Source: G963663365 sp963663365
Lineage (GTDB): Bacteria; Hinthialibacterota; Hinthialibacteria; Hinthialibacterales; G963663365
Direction of reading: 5' to 3'
NCBI GenBank assembly: GCA_963663365.2
Contig: CAXXIH010000008.1
Span: 124,001-188,000, forward strand
DNA: 64,000 nucleotides
Made by a program: the position numbers and the translations under genes. Under the pieces are notes generated by a model. That model searched no databases. It saw only the letters and a program-made list of their open reading frames with translations, and was not told where the DNA came from. Numbering within the stretch: position 1 is the first letter of the stretch; each line of letters begins with the position of its first letter. Shown here piece by piece: positions 9,708-18,536 of the stretch.

Positions 9708-10694
9708 TTAAAATTCCAGGCGGTCGGTGCGTTTCTGAAATGCGGTAATTATGAGCGAAAGCGCGAAGACAACAACGGTCATCAAAACGGCAATCGTACT
9801 GCCATAATAGGGATCGTCGTAATCCAGAATCTGCTTCACCAAATACGTTGCCACCATCTCCGTGTGATTTGCCCCGGAAGGAGACATCACATAGAAAAGA
9901 TCAAAGGCTTTAAATGCGCCGGTGGCACAAATCAGCACACAAACAATGCTCACATCTTTCATTAACGGCAATGTGACATGGCGATTCAATTGGAATTCAT
10001 TGCACCCATCCAGACGAGCGGATTCAAGCAATGAAGGTGGAATGCGCCGGATTGCCGCATGAAAGAGAATCAAATAAAACCCGGCATAGATCCATCCGGA
10101 AATTAAACAAATCGTAGGAAGCGTAAATGTTGGGTGAGCCATCCATGGCGTATCGGCCAATGAACTTAATCCTACGGCATTCAACGTATGGCTTAATAGG
10201 CCCCCCTCAGACCGTAGTATAAATTTCCATAATAGACTGACAATTACCATCGAAAGCATCATCGGTGTAAAAAAAAGCAAGCGGAAGAAATGAAATCCCC
10301 GGCGATCATCGGCTAAGATAATCGCCATAATCAATCCCACCAAAACTTCAACAATTAATGTGGCAAAAAGGTAAAAAGTGTTATTTAAAAAGGCCTCATG
10401 TACATTTGGATCACGCATCACAGTGACATAGTTTCCCAGACCATGCCGAAATTCTATTGCAAACTGTCCTAATGGGACTTTAAAAGAAAGCCAAAATGTT
10501 CCAAATGTCGGGATCAGAATAATGAATACAAAAAAGAGATATGCAGGAAAAACAAACATATACCCCCATAATTCCCGGCGAACCCTTCTTTCGAAAGCCC
10601 CATAGGTACGAGTCATCCGAACAGCACGCCACAGCACTACCAGCGCGGGAAGCACAACAAAAAGGATGACTGCAATCAGAGGGAAAAATCCCAT
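9708..10694 (-). CDS. ABC sugar transporter permease, MalF-type (CUT1)
   Basis: A 328-residue permease. It begins with an extra hydrophobic helix (about residues 1-25) and a basic stretch, followed by the usual six-helix core. The EAA loop is LLESARLDGCNEFQLNRHVTLPLMKD. It would pair with the MalG-type permease to form the translocation pore in the inner membrane. It lies between the binding-protein gene (57 bases upstream) and the second permease (22 bases downstream), the normal order for a CUT1 operon. Confidence 0.88.
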   Translation of the reverse strand: MGFFPLIAVILFVVLPALVVLWRAVRMTRTYGAFERRVRRELWGYMFVFPAYLFFVFIILIPTFGTFWLSFKVPLGQFAIEFRHGLGNYVTVMRDPNVHEAFLNNTFYLFATLIVEVLVGLIMAIILADDRRGFHFFRLLFFTPMMLSMVIVSLLWKFILRSEGGLLSHTLNAVGLSSLADTPWMAHPTFTLPTICLISGWIYAGFYLILFHAAIRRIPPSLLESARLDGCNEFQLNRHVTLPLMKDVSIVCVLICATGAFKAFDLFYVMSPSGANHTEMVATYLVKQILDYDDPYYGSTIAVLMTVVVFALSLIITAFQKRTDRLEF

Positions 10695-10751
10695 AGAAAT
10701 TCCTCAGGGATATCAAATGCGCGACTGCCCCGGCTTACGCAAATGAGTGCA

Positions 10752-12071
10752 TTATTTCGCTTCACGGCGGAAACGGGTGATTCCCCGCTCAGCACGCTCT
10801 AACGCTTCAAGCGGTTCGGAATAACCGACCAAGACGGCCGCCGCAGCCTTATAAAATTCTTCGGATACGCCAATCTGAAAACCGGTATCCGCAGGCGGCA
10901 CAATGGCATGGCCGCTTTTAAGCATTTCCCGAATCCTGGCTAGTTTAGGATCGAGTTCTACCCCGTCAAACGCTTCTTTTGTGGCGCTGGAATGTCCAAT
11001 TGCTAAAAACCTGCGTTGTACTTCCGGACTTGAAACATATTTTAGAAACTCAACAGCCAAATCCGGATGGAGCGACTTTTTATGGACCATATAGCCGGAG
11101 ACGACGCCCAAAAGGCTGCTTTGGTCTCCCTTCCCGCCTGGGATCGGAGGTGTGTTGAAAAAGTCGAAATTGAAATCGGGATTGTCCTTAGCCCAGTCAT
11201 CCATTACCCAAATCCCAATGGGGTGAAAGAGCGCGTGGCCCTGCAAGAGGGGGACTTGTCCCTGTACGGCCGCCAGCCCGTTGATATCACTGTTGTATCC
11301 CCCAAAGTCGCCGATTTCTTTTAACATTTCCAGCGTTTTGACAAAGCCGGGATCAGTTAACGATGTTCCCTCTTTAAGCGAAAGAATATCGGCATAATGG
11401 TCCTCACCGACAATACGGCTGGCTATATGCGCGGCCCAATTCCCCATGGGCCAGACTTCTTCGTTACCACTGGTAATAGGGATAATTCCTGCAGCTTTTG
11501 TCTTTTTGCAGAGTTCAACAAATTCGGGCCAATCGGCGGGTACTTGAAATTCGAGTTCCTGAAAAAGATCGGCGTTATAGAAAAGAAGCGTGGTGATATC
11601 CAAGCCGTTCGGCGATAGATAAGTTCCACCTTCATAATCCATATAATCGGAACAAATATCGAAAAAGCGGTCACGCCACCCATCGTTCATATAGGGAGTC
11701 AAATCTAGAGCCCATCCCTTGGCAACGCACCGCTTCAGCCGCCAACCTCCCCATTCAAAATACAAGTCAGGGGGATTTCCGCTTTCCAGATGCTTGATGA
11801 CCCCCAGGTCTTCATAATAATCGGCCTCCATACGCTCCTGGATAAGCGTTACTCCCTCATGCGCGGCATTGAATTCGGAAACGATATCATCCATAAGATC
11901 ACGCTCTAATCCCAGCGTGATGGAATGAACAAACTTCAGGGTTATGCCGCTCTCTTCATCAATACTGGGCTGCTGCTTGCTACACGCAATTGCAAGCAGC
12001 CCGATTCCCAACGTTAAAACTGAGAATACGTACAAACGAGATGATGGGATTTTGTGCCATTCGATCATCAT
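10752..12071 (-). CDS. Extracellular sugar-binding lipoprotein of an ABC importer
   Basis: A 439-residue periplasmic-binding-protein-type sequence. It starts with a hydrophobic leader ending in a lipobox (LLAIAC, lipidated Cys at about residue 30), so it should be anchored as a lipoprotein. Motifs of the family-1 solute-binding fold include DLYFEWGGWRLKRCV, ALDLTPYMNDGWRDRF, and the late stretch YMVHKKSLHPDLAVEFLKYVSSPEVQ. It delivers a sugar to the two permeases encoded next to it. Two adjacent ATG codons (12071 and 12068) are both possible starts and the ribosome site is weak. The gene follows the rplQ terminator and heads its own transcription unit. Confidence 0.88.
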   Translation of the reverse strand: MMIEWHKIPSSRLYVFSVLTLGIGLLAIACSKQQPSIDEESGITLKFVHSITLGLERDLMDDIVSEFNAAHEGVTLIQERMEADYYEDLGVIKHLESGNPPDLYFEWGGWRLKRCVAKGWALDLTPYMNDGWRDRFFDICSDYMDYEGGTYLSPNGLDITTLLFYNADLFQELEFQVPADWPEFVELCKKTKAAGIIPITSGNEEVWPMGNWAAHIASRIVGEDHYADILSLKEGTSLTDPGFVKTLEMLKEIGDFGGYNSDINGLAAVQGQVPLLQGHALFHPIGIWVMDDWAKDNPDFNFDFFNTPPIPGGKGDQSSLLGVVSGYMVHKKSLHPDLAVEFLKYVSSPEVQRRFLAIGHSSATKEAFDGVELDPKLARIREMLKSGHAIVPPADTGFQIGVSEEFYKAAAAVLVGYSEPLEALERAERGITRFRREAK

Positions 12072-12147
12072 CAGCTCAATTCTTGAAAGACGTTTTTGTC
12101 TTGCTGCCGCAGTAATCCAAAACTTAAATGGGATATAGAATCCTTAT

Positions 12148-12185
12148 TTTAAAACAAAACCCGCCATCTGTAAGATGTGCGGGTT
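12148..12185 (-). terminator. Intrinsic terminator after rplQ
   Basis: On the minus strand, 37 bases past the rplQ stop, AACCCGC-A-CATC and GATGGCGGGTT form an 11-bp stem with one bulged A and a 5-base loop (12158-12185). TTTGTTTTAAAAT follows. This is a good rho-independent terminator and marks the end of the long ribosomal-protein operon. Confidence 0.82.
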
Positions 12186-12221
12186 GGAAATTCAACGTAT
12201 TTTTAGAGAAGGACTTTCGGT

Positions 12222-12593
12222 TCATCCGAAGTCCGGCTGGTAAGTCACCAGTTCGATAATCGACACCGGAGCACCATCTCCCGGGCGGGGTCCGACTTTC
12301 ACAACCCGTGTATATCCGCCATCCCGGTCTGACATAGCGGGGCCCACTTGCTCGAATAGTGTCCTGACGACCTCCGGATCGTAAATCTTACGGGCTGCCA
12401 GCCTTCGGTGATGTACGCTGTCTTCTTTTCCTAATGTAATCAGGGGCTCAACAAACTTCCGCAATTCCTTGCAACGTGCTTCTGTCGTTTTGATACGGCC
12501 ATGACGAAGTAAATCCGTCGCCTGATTTCGCAAAAGAGCATCGCGATGCGATTGAGTTCTTCCTAGTTTTCTTCCACGTTTACGATGTCGCAT
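12222..12593 (-). CDS. rplQ: 50S ribosomal protein bL17
   Basis: A 123-residue protein beginning MRHRKRGRKLGRTQSHRDALLRN, the diagnostic bL17 N-terminus, and containing the conserved TTEARCKELR. It is the last gene of the operon, 66 bases after rpoA. The ATG at 12593 has GAGG nine bases upstream; an in-frame TTG at 12608 would add five residues and is rejected. Confidence 0.97.
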   Translation of the reverse strand: MRHRKRGRKLGRTQSHRDALLRNQATDLLRHGRIKTTEARCKELRKFVEPLITLGKEDSVHHRRLAARKIYDPEVVRTLFEQVGPAMSDRDGGYTRVVKVGPRPGDGAPVSIIELVTYQPDFG

Positions 12594-12659
12594 TATCGTA
12601 TGCCTCAAAACCGGCCATCGGAGCAGGCCGGGATTCTATTCATTCATCCATGCCAACGG

Positions 12660-13700
12660 CTAATCGATATTCCCTTGTTCAATGGCCTCGGCCATATCAA
12701 CACGCCCGCCAATAGGTTCTTCGAGCAGAGCCGGATTGATATCCAAATCCATTCCAAGGGACATGCCCATGCTTTCCAGCACGTTCTGAATTTCTGTTAA
12801 AGATTTGCGGCCAAAGTTGCGGTATTTGAGCATCTCAGCTTCGCTCTTTTGAACCAACTGGCCGATTGTGCGTATATTGGCGGCCTTTAGGCAGTTATAG
12901 GAACGCACGGAAAGTTCGAGTTCTTCCACACCTTTTAAGAAGCGGGGATCGATATCGGCCAATGCCTTCTCATCAGAGATGGCATATTCCGTTGTTTCTT
13001 CTTCCACTTCCAAATTCATGAAGATGCTCAGGTGATCGCGGAGAATTTTGGCCGCAGTAGAAAGCGCATCTTCAGGCCGGACGGTCCCATCGGTGGAAAT
13101 TTCGACAATAAGACGGTCAAAGTCAGTGATATCGCCAACACGGGCATTCTCAACCTTGTATTTGACCTGTTCGATCGGTGTATAGATCGCATCGACAAGG
13201 ATCGTATTCAACGGATAGTCTTCCGCCTCGCGTTTGTCCGCAGGCTGATAACCACGCCCCACGTCGACATACAATTCCATATCCAGCTTGCCACCCGTAT
13301 CCAATGTGGCGAGATGCAAGTCCGGATTCATGATCTGAATATCGCTGTTGGGTTCAATATCACCGGCCTTTACATCGCAGGGGCCGGTCTTTGATAAGTG
13401 TAAAGTAACCGGTCCATTCCGATGGTTCTTGACACGTAATCCCTTAATATTGAGAACGATGTCGGTGACATCCTCTACCACATCGGGGATGGAGGATACC
13501 TCCTGTAATACACCATCGATTCGGATGGCCTTGACGGCGGCACCCTGAATCGAAGATAGGAGGATTCTGCGTAGTGAGTTACCTATGGTTGTACCGAAAC
13601 CGCGCTCGAGCGGTTCTACGGTAAAATGGCCGTAGCGTTCCGTTAAACTCGATTCGTCGACCAATACACGACCCGGTACCTTGACAGACTTGAACTCCAT
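12660..13700 (-). CDS. rpoA: RNA polymerase alpha subunit
   Basis: A 346-residue alpha subunit. The N-terminal domain carries the assembly motif EPLERGFGTTIGNSLRRILLSS, which dimerises and binds beta and beta-prime. The C-terminal DNA-binding domain contains RSYNCLKAANIRTIGQLVQKSEAEML and LGMSLGMDL, which contact UP elements and activators. It is somewhat longer than the 329 residues of E. coli because of a C-terminal tail (NPALLEEPIGGRVDMAEAIEQGNID). The ATG at 13700 has GGGAG eight bases upstream. The gene follows rpsK directly, with no rpsD between them. Confidence 0.98.
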   Translation of the reverse strand: MEFKSVKVPGRVLVDESSLTERYGHFTVEPLERGFGTTIGNSLRRILLSSIQGAAVKAIRIDGVLQEVSSIPDVVEDVTDIVLNIKGLRVKNHRNGPVTLHLSKTGPCDVKAGDIEPNSDIQIMNPDLHLATLDTGGKLDMELYVDVGRGYQPADKREAEDYPLNTILVDAIYTPIEQVKYKVENARVGDITDFDRLIVEISTDGTVRPEDALSTAAKILRDHLSIFMNLEVEEETTEYAISDEKALADIDPRFLKGVEELELSVRSYNCLKAANIRTIGQLVQKSEAEMLKYRNFGRKSLTEIQNVLESMGMSLGMDLDINPALLEEPIGGRVDMAEAIEQGNID

Positions 13701-13720
13701 CGATTGGACTCCCGATAGCA

Positions 13721-13744
13721 CCCCGGTCCGCACCCGGACGGGGG
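13721..13744 (-). promoter_or_regulatory. GC-rich hairpin just upstream of the rpoA ribosome site
   Basis: In the 175-base spacer between rpsK and rpoA the minus strand reads CCCCCGTCC-GGGTGC-GGACCGGGG: two 4-bp G-C-rich helices separated by one mismatch, with a 6-base loop. It lies about 12 bases before the GGGAG of rpoA and no T-run follows, so it is not a terminator. It may protect or modulate rpoA translation. This spacer is where rpsD normally lies and I see no coding remnant of it. Confidence 0.5.
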
Positions 13745-13875
13745 TTGTTTATTTCTGTTTCTATTTTGAGCGTTCCGTTTGAATCACCTGGCGCACCTGG
13801 CCATCCACGAAGCGCCGTTAATTCCAACAGCGCTGGGGACACTTGGGAGCGATCCCAGTCTTCCGTTAGCAGAAT

Positions 13876-14265
13876 TTACACACGGCGCCGTTGACGCGGC
13901 CGGCAACCATTGTGCGGAATGGGTGTGACATCCTTAATCACACGGACTTGCAAGCCTGCCGCCTGAATCGAGCGGATTGCAGCTTCACGTCCCGAACCAG
14001 GCCCTTTGACACGGACTTCGACAGACTGCAGACCATGTTCCATGCTGCGTTGCGCCGCTTCCGCGCTTGTGACCTGGGCTGCGTAAGGAGTGCTTTTTCT
14101 TGAGCCCTTAAATCCCATATGCCCAGCTGATGCCCAGGAGATCACATTACCATTCGTGTCCGTAATCGTGACAATCGTATTATTAAATGTCGCTTGGATA
14201 TGAACGATCCCACGGGGGATATTTTTCTTAATACGGCGTTTACCGCTTCGCGGTTTCCGGCCCAT
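13876..14265 (-). CDS. rpsK: 30S ribosomal protein uS11
   Basis: A 129-residue protein with the uS11 core: GIVHIQATFNNTIVTITDTNGN, then SWASAGHMGFKGSRKSTPYAAQ, and the C-terminal GCRPRQRRRV that lines the mRNA channel on the 30S platform. The basic N-terminus (GRKPRSGKRRIKKN) is typical. It lies 32 bases after rpsM. Confidence 0.98.
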   Translation of the reverse strand: MGRKPRSGKRRIKKNIPRGIVHIQATFNNTIVTITDTNGNVISWASAGHMGFKGSRKSTPYAAQVTSAEAAQRSMEHGLQSVEVRVKGPGSGREAAIRSIQAAGLQVRVIKDVTPIPHNGCRPRQRRRV

Positions 14266-14297
14266 CTCAGTATACTCCTCTATTTACAGGAACTGTC

Positions 14298-14669
14298 CTA
14301 TTTCTTCCGCTTGGCACCGACCGTACGGCGCGGGCCTTTACGAGTACGTGCGTTGGTTCTTGTTCTTTGCCCACGAACGGGTAATCCGCGGCGATGGCGC
14401 AAACCACGGTAGCAACCAATATCCATCAGCCGTTTGATATTCATCTGAATTTCACGGCGCAAATCACCCTCGACCGTACATTCTTGCTGAATGATGGTAG
14501 AGAGTTTGGAAACTTGCTCTTCCGTTAGGTCTTTAACACGCGTGTTTTCATCGATTTCGGCCAGCCGTAGAATACGCTCGGAGAGCGAACGGCCGATACC
14601 ATAAATATAGGTCAAACCAATCAGCACGCGTTTTGTGCGCGGCAAGTCAACACCTGCAATACGAGCCAT
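14298..14669 (-). CDS. rpsM: 30S ribosomal protein uS13
   Basis: A 123-residue protein beginning MARIAGVDLPRTKRVLIGLTYIYGIG, the conserved uS13 start. Its C-terminal CYRGLRHRRGLPVRGQRTRTNARTRKG extends toward the P-site tRNA. It binds the 16S rRNA head and makes the intersubunit bridge with uL5. It is preceded by rpmJ with a 12-base gap. Confidence 0.98.
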   Translation of the reverse strand: MARIAGVDLPRTKRVLIGLTYIYGIGRSLSERILRLAEIDENTRVKDLTEEQVSKLSTIIQQECTVEGDLRREIQMNIKRLMDIGCYRGLRHRRGLPVRGQRTRTNARTRKGPRRTVGAKRKK

Positions 14670-14681
14670 CAGCGAGTCTCC

Positions 14682-14795
14682 TTAGCCTTGTTTCTGCTTG
14701 TGACGCGGATTGGTGCAAATAACGCGAACGACGCCACGGCGCCGGATTACCTTGCAGCGTTCACAAATGGGTTTTACGGATGCTTTAACTTTCAC
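14682..14795 (-). CDS. rpmJ: 50S ribosomal protein bL36 (zinc-binding form)
   Basis: A 37-codon gene. It starts with GTG at 14795, ten bases after a GGAGG site, and translates to a classic bL36: MKVKASVKPICERCKVIRR and then a short tail ending HKQKQG. The four zinc ligands are present (C11, C14, C27, H32), so this is the zinc-dependent C+ form. It sits in its canonical place between infA and rpsM. Confidence 0.97.
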   Translation of the reverse strand: MKVKASVKPICERCKVIRRRGVVRVICTNPRHKQKQG

Positions 14796-14812
14796 AATTG
14801 GGCCTCCGGTGA

Positions 14813-15034
14813 TCAACCTTCAATCTTGCCGGTTATATGACCCCGGGTCGTATCAAAAGGCGACAACTCCAAGGTCACACGCTCGCCCGGCAGAAGCCGG
14901 ACACAATAAAGTCGCGTCTTACTGGCAATATGGGCTTCAACAAAACGCCCATTTCCTAGGTCAACGCGGTATAAATCGTTGGGCAGGGTTTCAACAACCC
15001 GTCCCATTGCTTGCTTTTCACAGCCCTGGTTCAT
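14813..15034 (-). CDS. infA: Translation initiation factor IF-1
   Basis: A 73-residue S1/OB-fold protein. The core GRVVETLPNDLYRVDLGNGRFVEAHIASK, then RLLPGERVTLELSPFDTTRGHI, matches IF-1, which binds the 30S A site during initiation. The first nine residues (MNQGCEKQA) replace the usual acidic MAKxDxIEx stretch, although the length is normal. Its ATG shares one base with the stop codon of map (TAATG), so the two are probably translationally coupled. Confidence 0.95.
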   Translation of the reverse strand: MNQGCEKQAMGRVVETLPNDLYRVDLGNGRFVEAHIASKTRLYCVRLLPGERVTLELSPFDTTRGHITGKIEG

Positions 15035-15810
15035 TACCAGGAGCCATCACGGGTCAGATTTCGCGGCCCGTTTTCAGTGATCGCGATGGTATCTTCGACA
15101 TGAACTGCGATTGACCGGTCCAAGGTAATCACGGTCCAATCATCATCCAATGTTCGATTATCCCCTGTCCCGAGCGTCATCATCGGCTCAACAGCCAGGG
15201 TCATACCTTCGCGAAGACGCTCACCTCGCCCCGGAACCCCATAATTGGGAACCTGAGGCTCTTCATGCAGGTTGCGTCCAATGGCATGACCGGTGAAATT
15301 TTCGATCAAGCCGTAATTTTTCTTCTCTGCCACACTCTGGATGGCATGCCCGATATCACCCAGGCGCTTTCCGGGCCACATCACCGCAATTGCTGCATCC
15401 AAAGAGTCTTGTGCGTCCTGTATTAGTTCCAGGACTTTTTTATCGACTTCGCCAACCGGCACGCTTCGTGCCATATCGGCGTAAAATCCATCGTAGACCA
15501 ATCCGCAATCAACGCTGATTACATCACCTTCTGCAAGCACACGCTTCGGCGATGGAATGCCGTGAACGATTTCTTCATTCACACTGGCACAGATCGTTCC
15601 GCCAAACGGAACCCCGCGCCGCGGACTAGGTACAACAGGAAACGCAGCCGAGGCGCCACGAGATCGTATTCCCTCAGCAGCGATTTCATTCAGTTCGGCT
15701 GTCGTGCATCCGGGCTTGACTGCCTGTAGAACCTCTTCGACCACTTCTCGCAAGAGTCTGCAGGAGACGGCCATTTTTTCAATTTCATCCGGTGACTTGA
15801 GTGACCTCAT
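15034..15810 (-). CDS. map: Methionine aminopeptidase, type I
   Basis: A 258-residue pita-bread-fold metallopeptidase that removes the initiator Met from nascent proteins. The metal ligands are visible in order: Asp in SVDCGLVYDGFYADMARS (two Asp), His in FTGHAIGRNLHEEP, Glu in LAVEPMMTLG and Glu in HVEDTIAIT. It starts IKSPEEIEKM-like (LKSPDEIEKM). The ATG at 15810 is preferred over a GTG at 15822; a GAGGT site lies near both but with poor spacing for either, so the start is slightly uncertain. It lies between adk and infA. Confidence 0.96.
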   Translation of the reverse strand: MRSLKSPDEIEKMAVSCRLLREVVEEVLQAVKPGCTTAELNEIAAEGIRSRGASAAFPVVPSPRRGVPFGGTICASVNEEIVHGIPSPKRVLAEGDVISVDCGLVYDGFYADMARSVPVGEVDKKVLELIQDAQDSLDAAIAVMWPGKRLGDIGHAIQSVAEKKNYGLIENFTGHAIGRNLHEEPQVPNYGVPGRGERLREGMTLAVEPMMTLGTGDNRTLDDDWTVITLDRSIAVHVEDTIAITENGPRNLTRDGSW

Positions 15811-15920
15811 TTCTGAATGCACACCTCAAGCCCCGGCAGACCGTCAGCCAGAATTGCGGATGATACCACTGCCGAAGCTTTCCACAAAGGGGCGTAGAGC
15901 GAAATTTTTAGTTTACACTC

Positions 15921-16571
15921 TTATAAATCTTGCAACACAACCTCAATACGGGCGAAAATCTCTTCGGGTGATCCTTCTCCTCGTATTCTGCGCAATTCCC
16001 CTTTGCTCTCGTAAAAATCTTCAAGAGGCTGAGTAACCTCGTGATAAACTTCAAGCCGGTGACGGATCGTCTCAATCCGGTCATCATCCCGTTGCTGCAA
16101 TTCCGCATTACACTGATCGCAACGATTTTGGATCTTTGGCGGCATAGAGGTGAGATTGCAGCTCCAACCGCATTCCGGGCAGAATCTGCGTCCGGTAAGA
16201 CGATCTACGATGACAGCATCATCAAGACAGATATCGATGACGGCATCGAGTTTCTTTTCTTTATCCTTCAGGTAGTCGTCAAGTATTCCTGCCTGATTAA
16301 GGTTGCGTGGAAATCCATCCAACATCCAACCACTTTGCTTTGACTCTTCTTGATCGAGTCCATCAATCACGATCTGGGTAATTAGTTCAGTAGGAACTAA
16401 TTCACCTTTCGTAATATAGGACTGCGCTTCCTTTCCCAGCTTCGTTCCAGCCTTAACCTGGCCCCGAAGCGCTTCCCCCGTGGAGAAATGGCGTACATTC
16501 CACTTTTCGACAATCGTAAGAGCCTGGGTCCCTTTTCCAGCACCTGGAGGGCCCAATAAAACCAATCTCAT
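15921..16571 (-). CDS. adk: Adenylate kinase with zinc-binding lid
   Basis: A 216-residue long-form adenylate kinase (ATP + AMP to 2 ADP). It has the P-loop LLGPPGAGKGTQ near the start, the AMP site STGEALRGQVKAGT and MLDGFPRN, and the lid beginning DRLTGRRF. The lid holds two Cys pairs (CPEC and CDQC), expected to bind zinc as in Gram-positive and many other bacterial enzymes. The ATG at 16571 begins MRLVLLGPPG; an in-frame TTG seven codons upstream is rejected. It lies between secY and map, its common position. Confidence 0.97.
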   Translation of the reverse strand: MRLVLLGPPGAGKGTQALTIVEKWNVRHFSTGEALRGQVKAGTKLGKEAQSYITKGELVPTELITQIVIDGLDQEESKQSGWMLDGFPRNLNQAGILDDYLKDKEKKLDAVIDICLDDAVIVDRLTGRRFCPECGWSCNLTSMPPKIQNRCDQCNAELQQRDDDRIETIRHRLEVYHEVTQPLEDFYESKGELRRIRGEGSPEEIFARIEVVLQDL

Positions 16572-16619
16572 CAAACCTATCCCCCGAGACAATCTTCAAT
16601 CTGAAATATCTATATTTAA

Positions 16620-17987
16620 TTACATGCCGGAACGGCCACGTATGCGGCCACGCCGACGGAATCCATCGTAGTTTCGTACACGCAAATGGTTTTCAATATG
16701 GTTAACCGTGTCCAAAGCGACACCGACCATAATAATGACGGTCGTTCCACCCAGAAAACCGGATATATCAACAGGGATTTCCATCCATTTTGAAGCCACA
16801 TCCGGCAAAACCGCCACAAAGGCCAGGAATACCGCACCACCCCAAGTGACACGATTCAAAATCTTTTCCAAATACTCTTCCGTCTTCTTCCCGGGTTGCT
16901 TACCAGGAACAGTCGTTCCACTTTTCTTTAGGTTGTCGGCGACATCCTTCGGATTGAAAGTGATTGCCGTATAGAAGAAAGAAAAGAAAATAATCAGAAT
17001 AAGCGTTAATATTGTGTAAAGTAATGTTCCCGGCATTAATTGATCGCTCAACCAGGAGAGACTGTAATAAACCCACGCAACCTGCTCAACATTCTCCAAC
17101 TTGCCCGCAAACTGAGCGACTGTCGCTGGAAGAATAAGAATGGAAGATGCGAAGATAACTGGGATTACGCCCGCTGTATTCACACGAATTGGCAAGTGAT
17201 GCTGTGATCCCCGAAGTTGGGCCATCATGCGCCCACGGTGAATGGGGACCTTACGAACACCGAACTGAATCCCAACGACGACCCAGATTACAATAAGAAA
17301 AACGACCAACGTTCCCATAGCAGTCAGCGGAGTGAAACGAGGATCATTGTTAGTCACATAGTAGGAGGCCCGTGCCACCGCCTGTGGCAACCGGTTGACG
17401 ATATTTGCAAAGATAATAAGTGAGATACCGTTGCCAATACCGCGCTCCGTAATCTGCTCGCCCATCCACATGATAATAACGGTACCGGTTGTCATGCCCA
17501 AACCACATAAGAAAAAGAACATGATTCCGGGATTTGGAACGAGCGGAAATTCAGGTGTTCCCCAGCCTTGAACCGCAACCGACAGCATTGCACCCTGGAA
17601 AAACGAAATCGCAACAGTGCCGTAACGAGTCCATTGATTAATCTTACGGCGTCCTTCTTCACCACTTTTCGAGATCTGTTCCAGCTGAGGGGAAACCACG
17701 GTAAGCAGCTGAAGAATAATAGAAGCCGAGATGTAGGGCATAATACCCAAGGCAAAAACAGAAGCGCGGCGGAAAGCGCCACCTGAGAAAAGATCCAACA
17801 GATTAAACACAGAAGCACCGCCACTTGCGGTGTTCTGATTCATCATCTGTTGGAGGGCATGACCATCAATACCCGCTACCGGAATAAAAGCGCCCAGCTG
17901 AAGCAGGGCCAGCATACCCGCAGTAAAAAGAACCCGGCGGCGAAGATCTGGAATCCGGAAAACATTGCCTAAAGCATCAAAAATCAT
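16620..17987 (-). CDS. secY: Preprotein translocase subunit SecY
   Basis: A 455-residue polytopic protein with ten predicted membrane helices that forms the Sec export channel. Family segments include AFIPVAGIDGHAL, NLLDLFSGGAFRRASVFALGIMPYISASIILQLL (helix 2 plug region), TERGIGNGISLIIFANI and GGTTVIIMVGVALDTVNHIENHL. The basic C-terminal tail (RNYDGFRRRGRIRGRSGM) contacts the ribosome. It lies between rplO and adk as in most bacterial spc operons. Confidence 0.98.
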   Translation of the reverse strand: MIFDALGNVFRIPDLRRRVLFTAGMLALLQLGAFIPVAGIDGHALQQMMNQNTASGGASVFNLLDLFSGGAFRRASVFALGIMPYISASIILQLLTVVSPQLEQISKSGEEGRRKINQWTRYGTVAISFFQGAMLSVAVQGWGTPEFPLVPNPGIMFFFLCGLGMTTGTVIIMWMGEQITERGIGNGISLIIFANIVNRLPQAVARASYYVTNNDPRFTPLTAMGTLVVFLIVIWVVVGIQFGVRKVPIHRGRMMAQLRGSQHHLPIRVNTAGVIPVIFASSILILPATVAQFAGKLENVEQVAWVYYSLSWLSDQLMPGTLLYTILTLILIIFFSFFYTAITFNPKDVADNLKKSGTTVPGKQPGKKTEEYLEKILNRVTWGGAVFLAFVAVLPDVASKWMEIPVDISGFLGGTTVIIMVGVALDTVNHIENHLRVRNYDGFRRRGRIRGRSGM

Positions 17988-18052
17988 CTGTTTTTGCGAT
18001 CCGTATCAGCCCGCTCAGCCGCAGGCCATCATCAAATTCAGCCTAACTTGAC

Positions 18053-18496
18053 TTAAGCGGCTGCCTCGACCGTCATCATAGGTACTATTTCAACAGCGCC
18101 ACCAGCGGCTTCAATCTTTTGCTTTGCCGATGCACTGACTTTGTGAACTTTAACGGTAATAGCAACACCTTCCAAATCCCCATCACAAAGGACTTTTGTC
18201 GGGCGTTTTGCACTCTTAATCAATCCGGCATCGGCCATTGCATCTAAATCGACCGTGCCGCCATTCGGAAATCTTTCTGCCAAGTCACCAACCTTGACAA
18301 GTTGAAAATCAATATGTCTGTGACTCTTAAAACCACGTTTGGGTGTACGGCGTTGAAGGGGCATCTGGCCACCTTCAAACCAAGGACGACGACCGGAGCC
18401 GGAACGCGAATGTTGTCCCTTCATCCCGCGTCCACTAGTTTTTCCACTACCCGATCCGGGGCCGCGCCCGATACGTTTTCTTCTGCGCCTGGACAT
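18053..18496 (-). CDS. rplO: 50S ribosomal protein uL15
   Basis: A 147-residue protein with the glycine-rich basic N-terminus (RIGRGPGSGSGKTSGRGMKGQ), then FEGGQMPLQRRTPKRGF, both diagnostic for uL15. The C-terminal globular part ends SASAKQKIEAAGGAVEIV. The ATG at 18496 has AAGGGTG upstream; a GTG nine bases earlier is rejected. Confidence 0.97.
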   Translation of the reverse strand: MSRRRRKRIGRGPGSGSGKTSGRGMKGQHSRSGSGRRPWFEGGQMPLQRRTPKRGFKSHRHIDFQLVKVGDLAERFPNGGTVDLDAMADAGLIKSAKRPTKVLCDGDLEGVAITVKVHKVSASAKQKIEAAGGAVEIVPMMTVEAAA

Positions 18497-18536
18497 AATA
18501 ATCACCCTTATACAAAAACGAAAAAGCCCTGATTAT

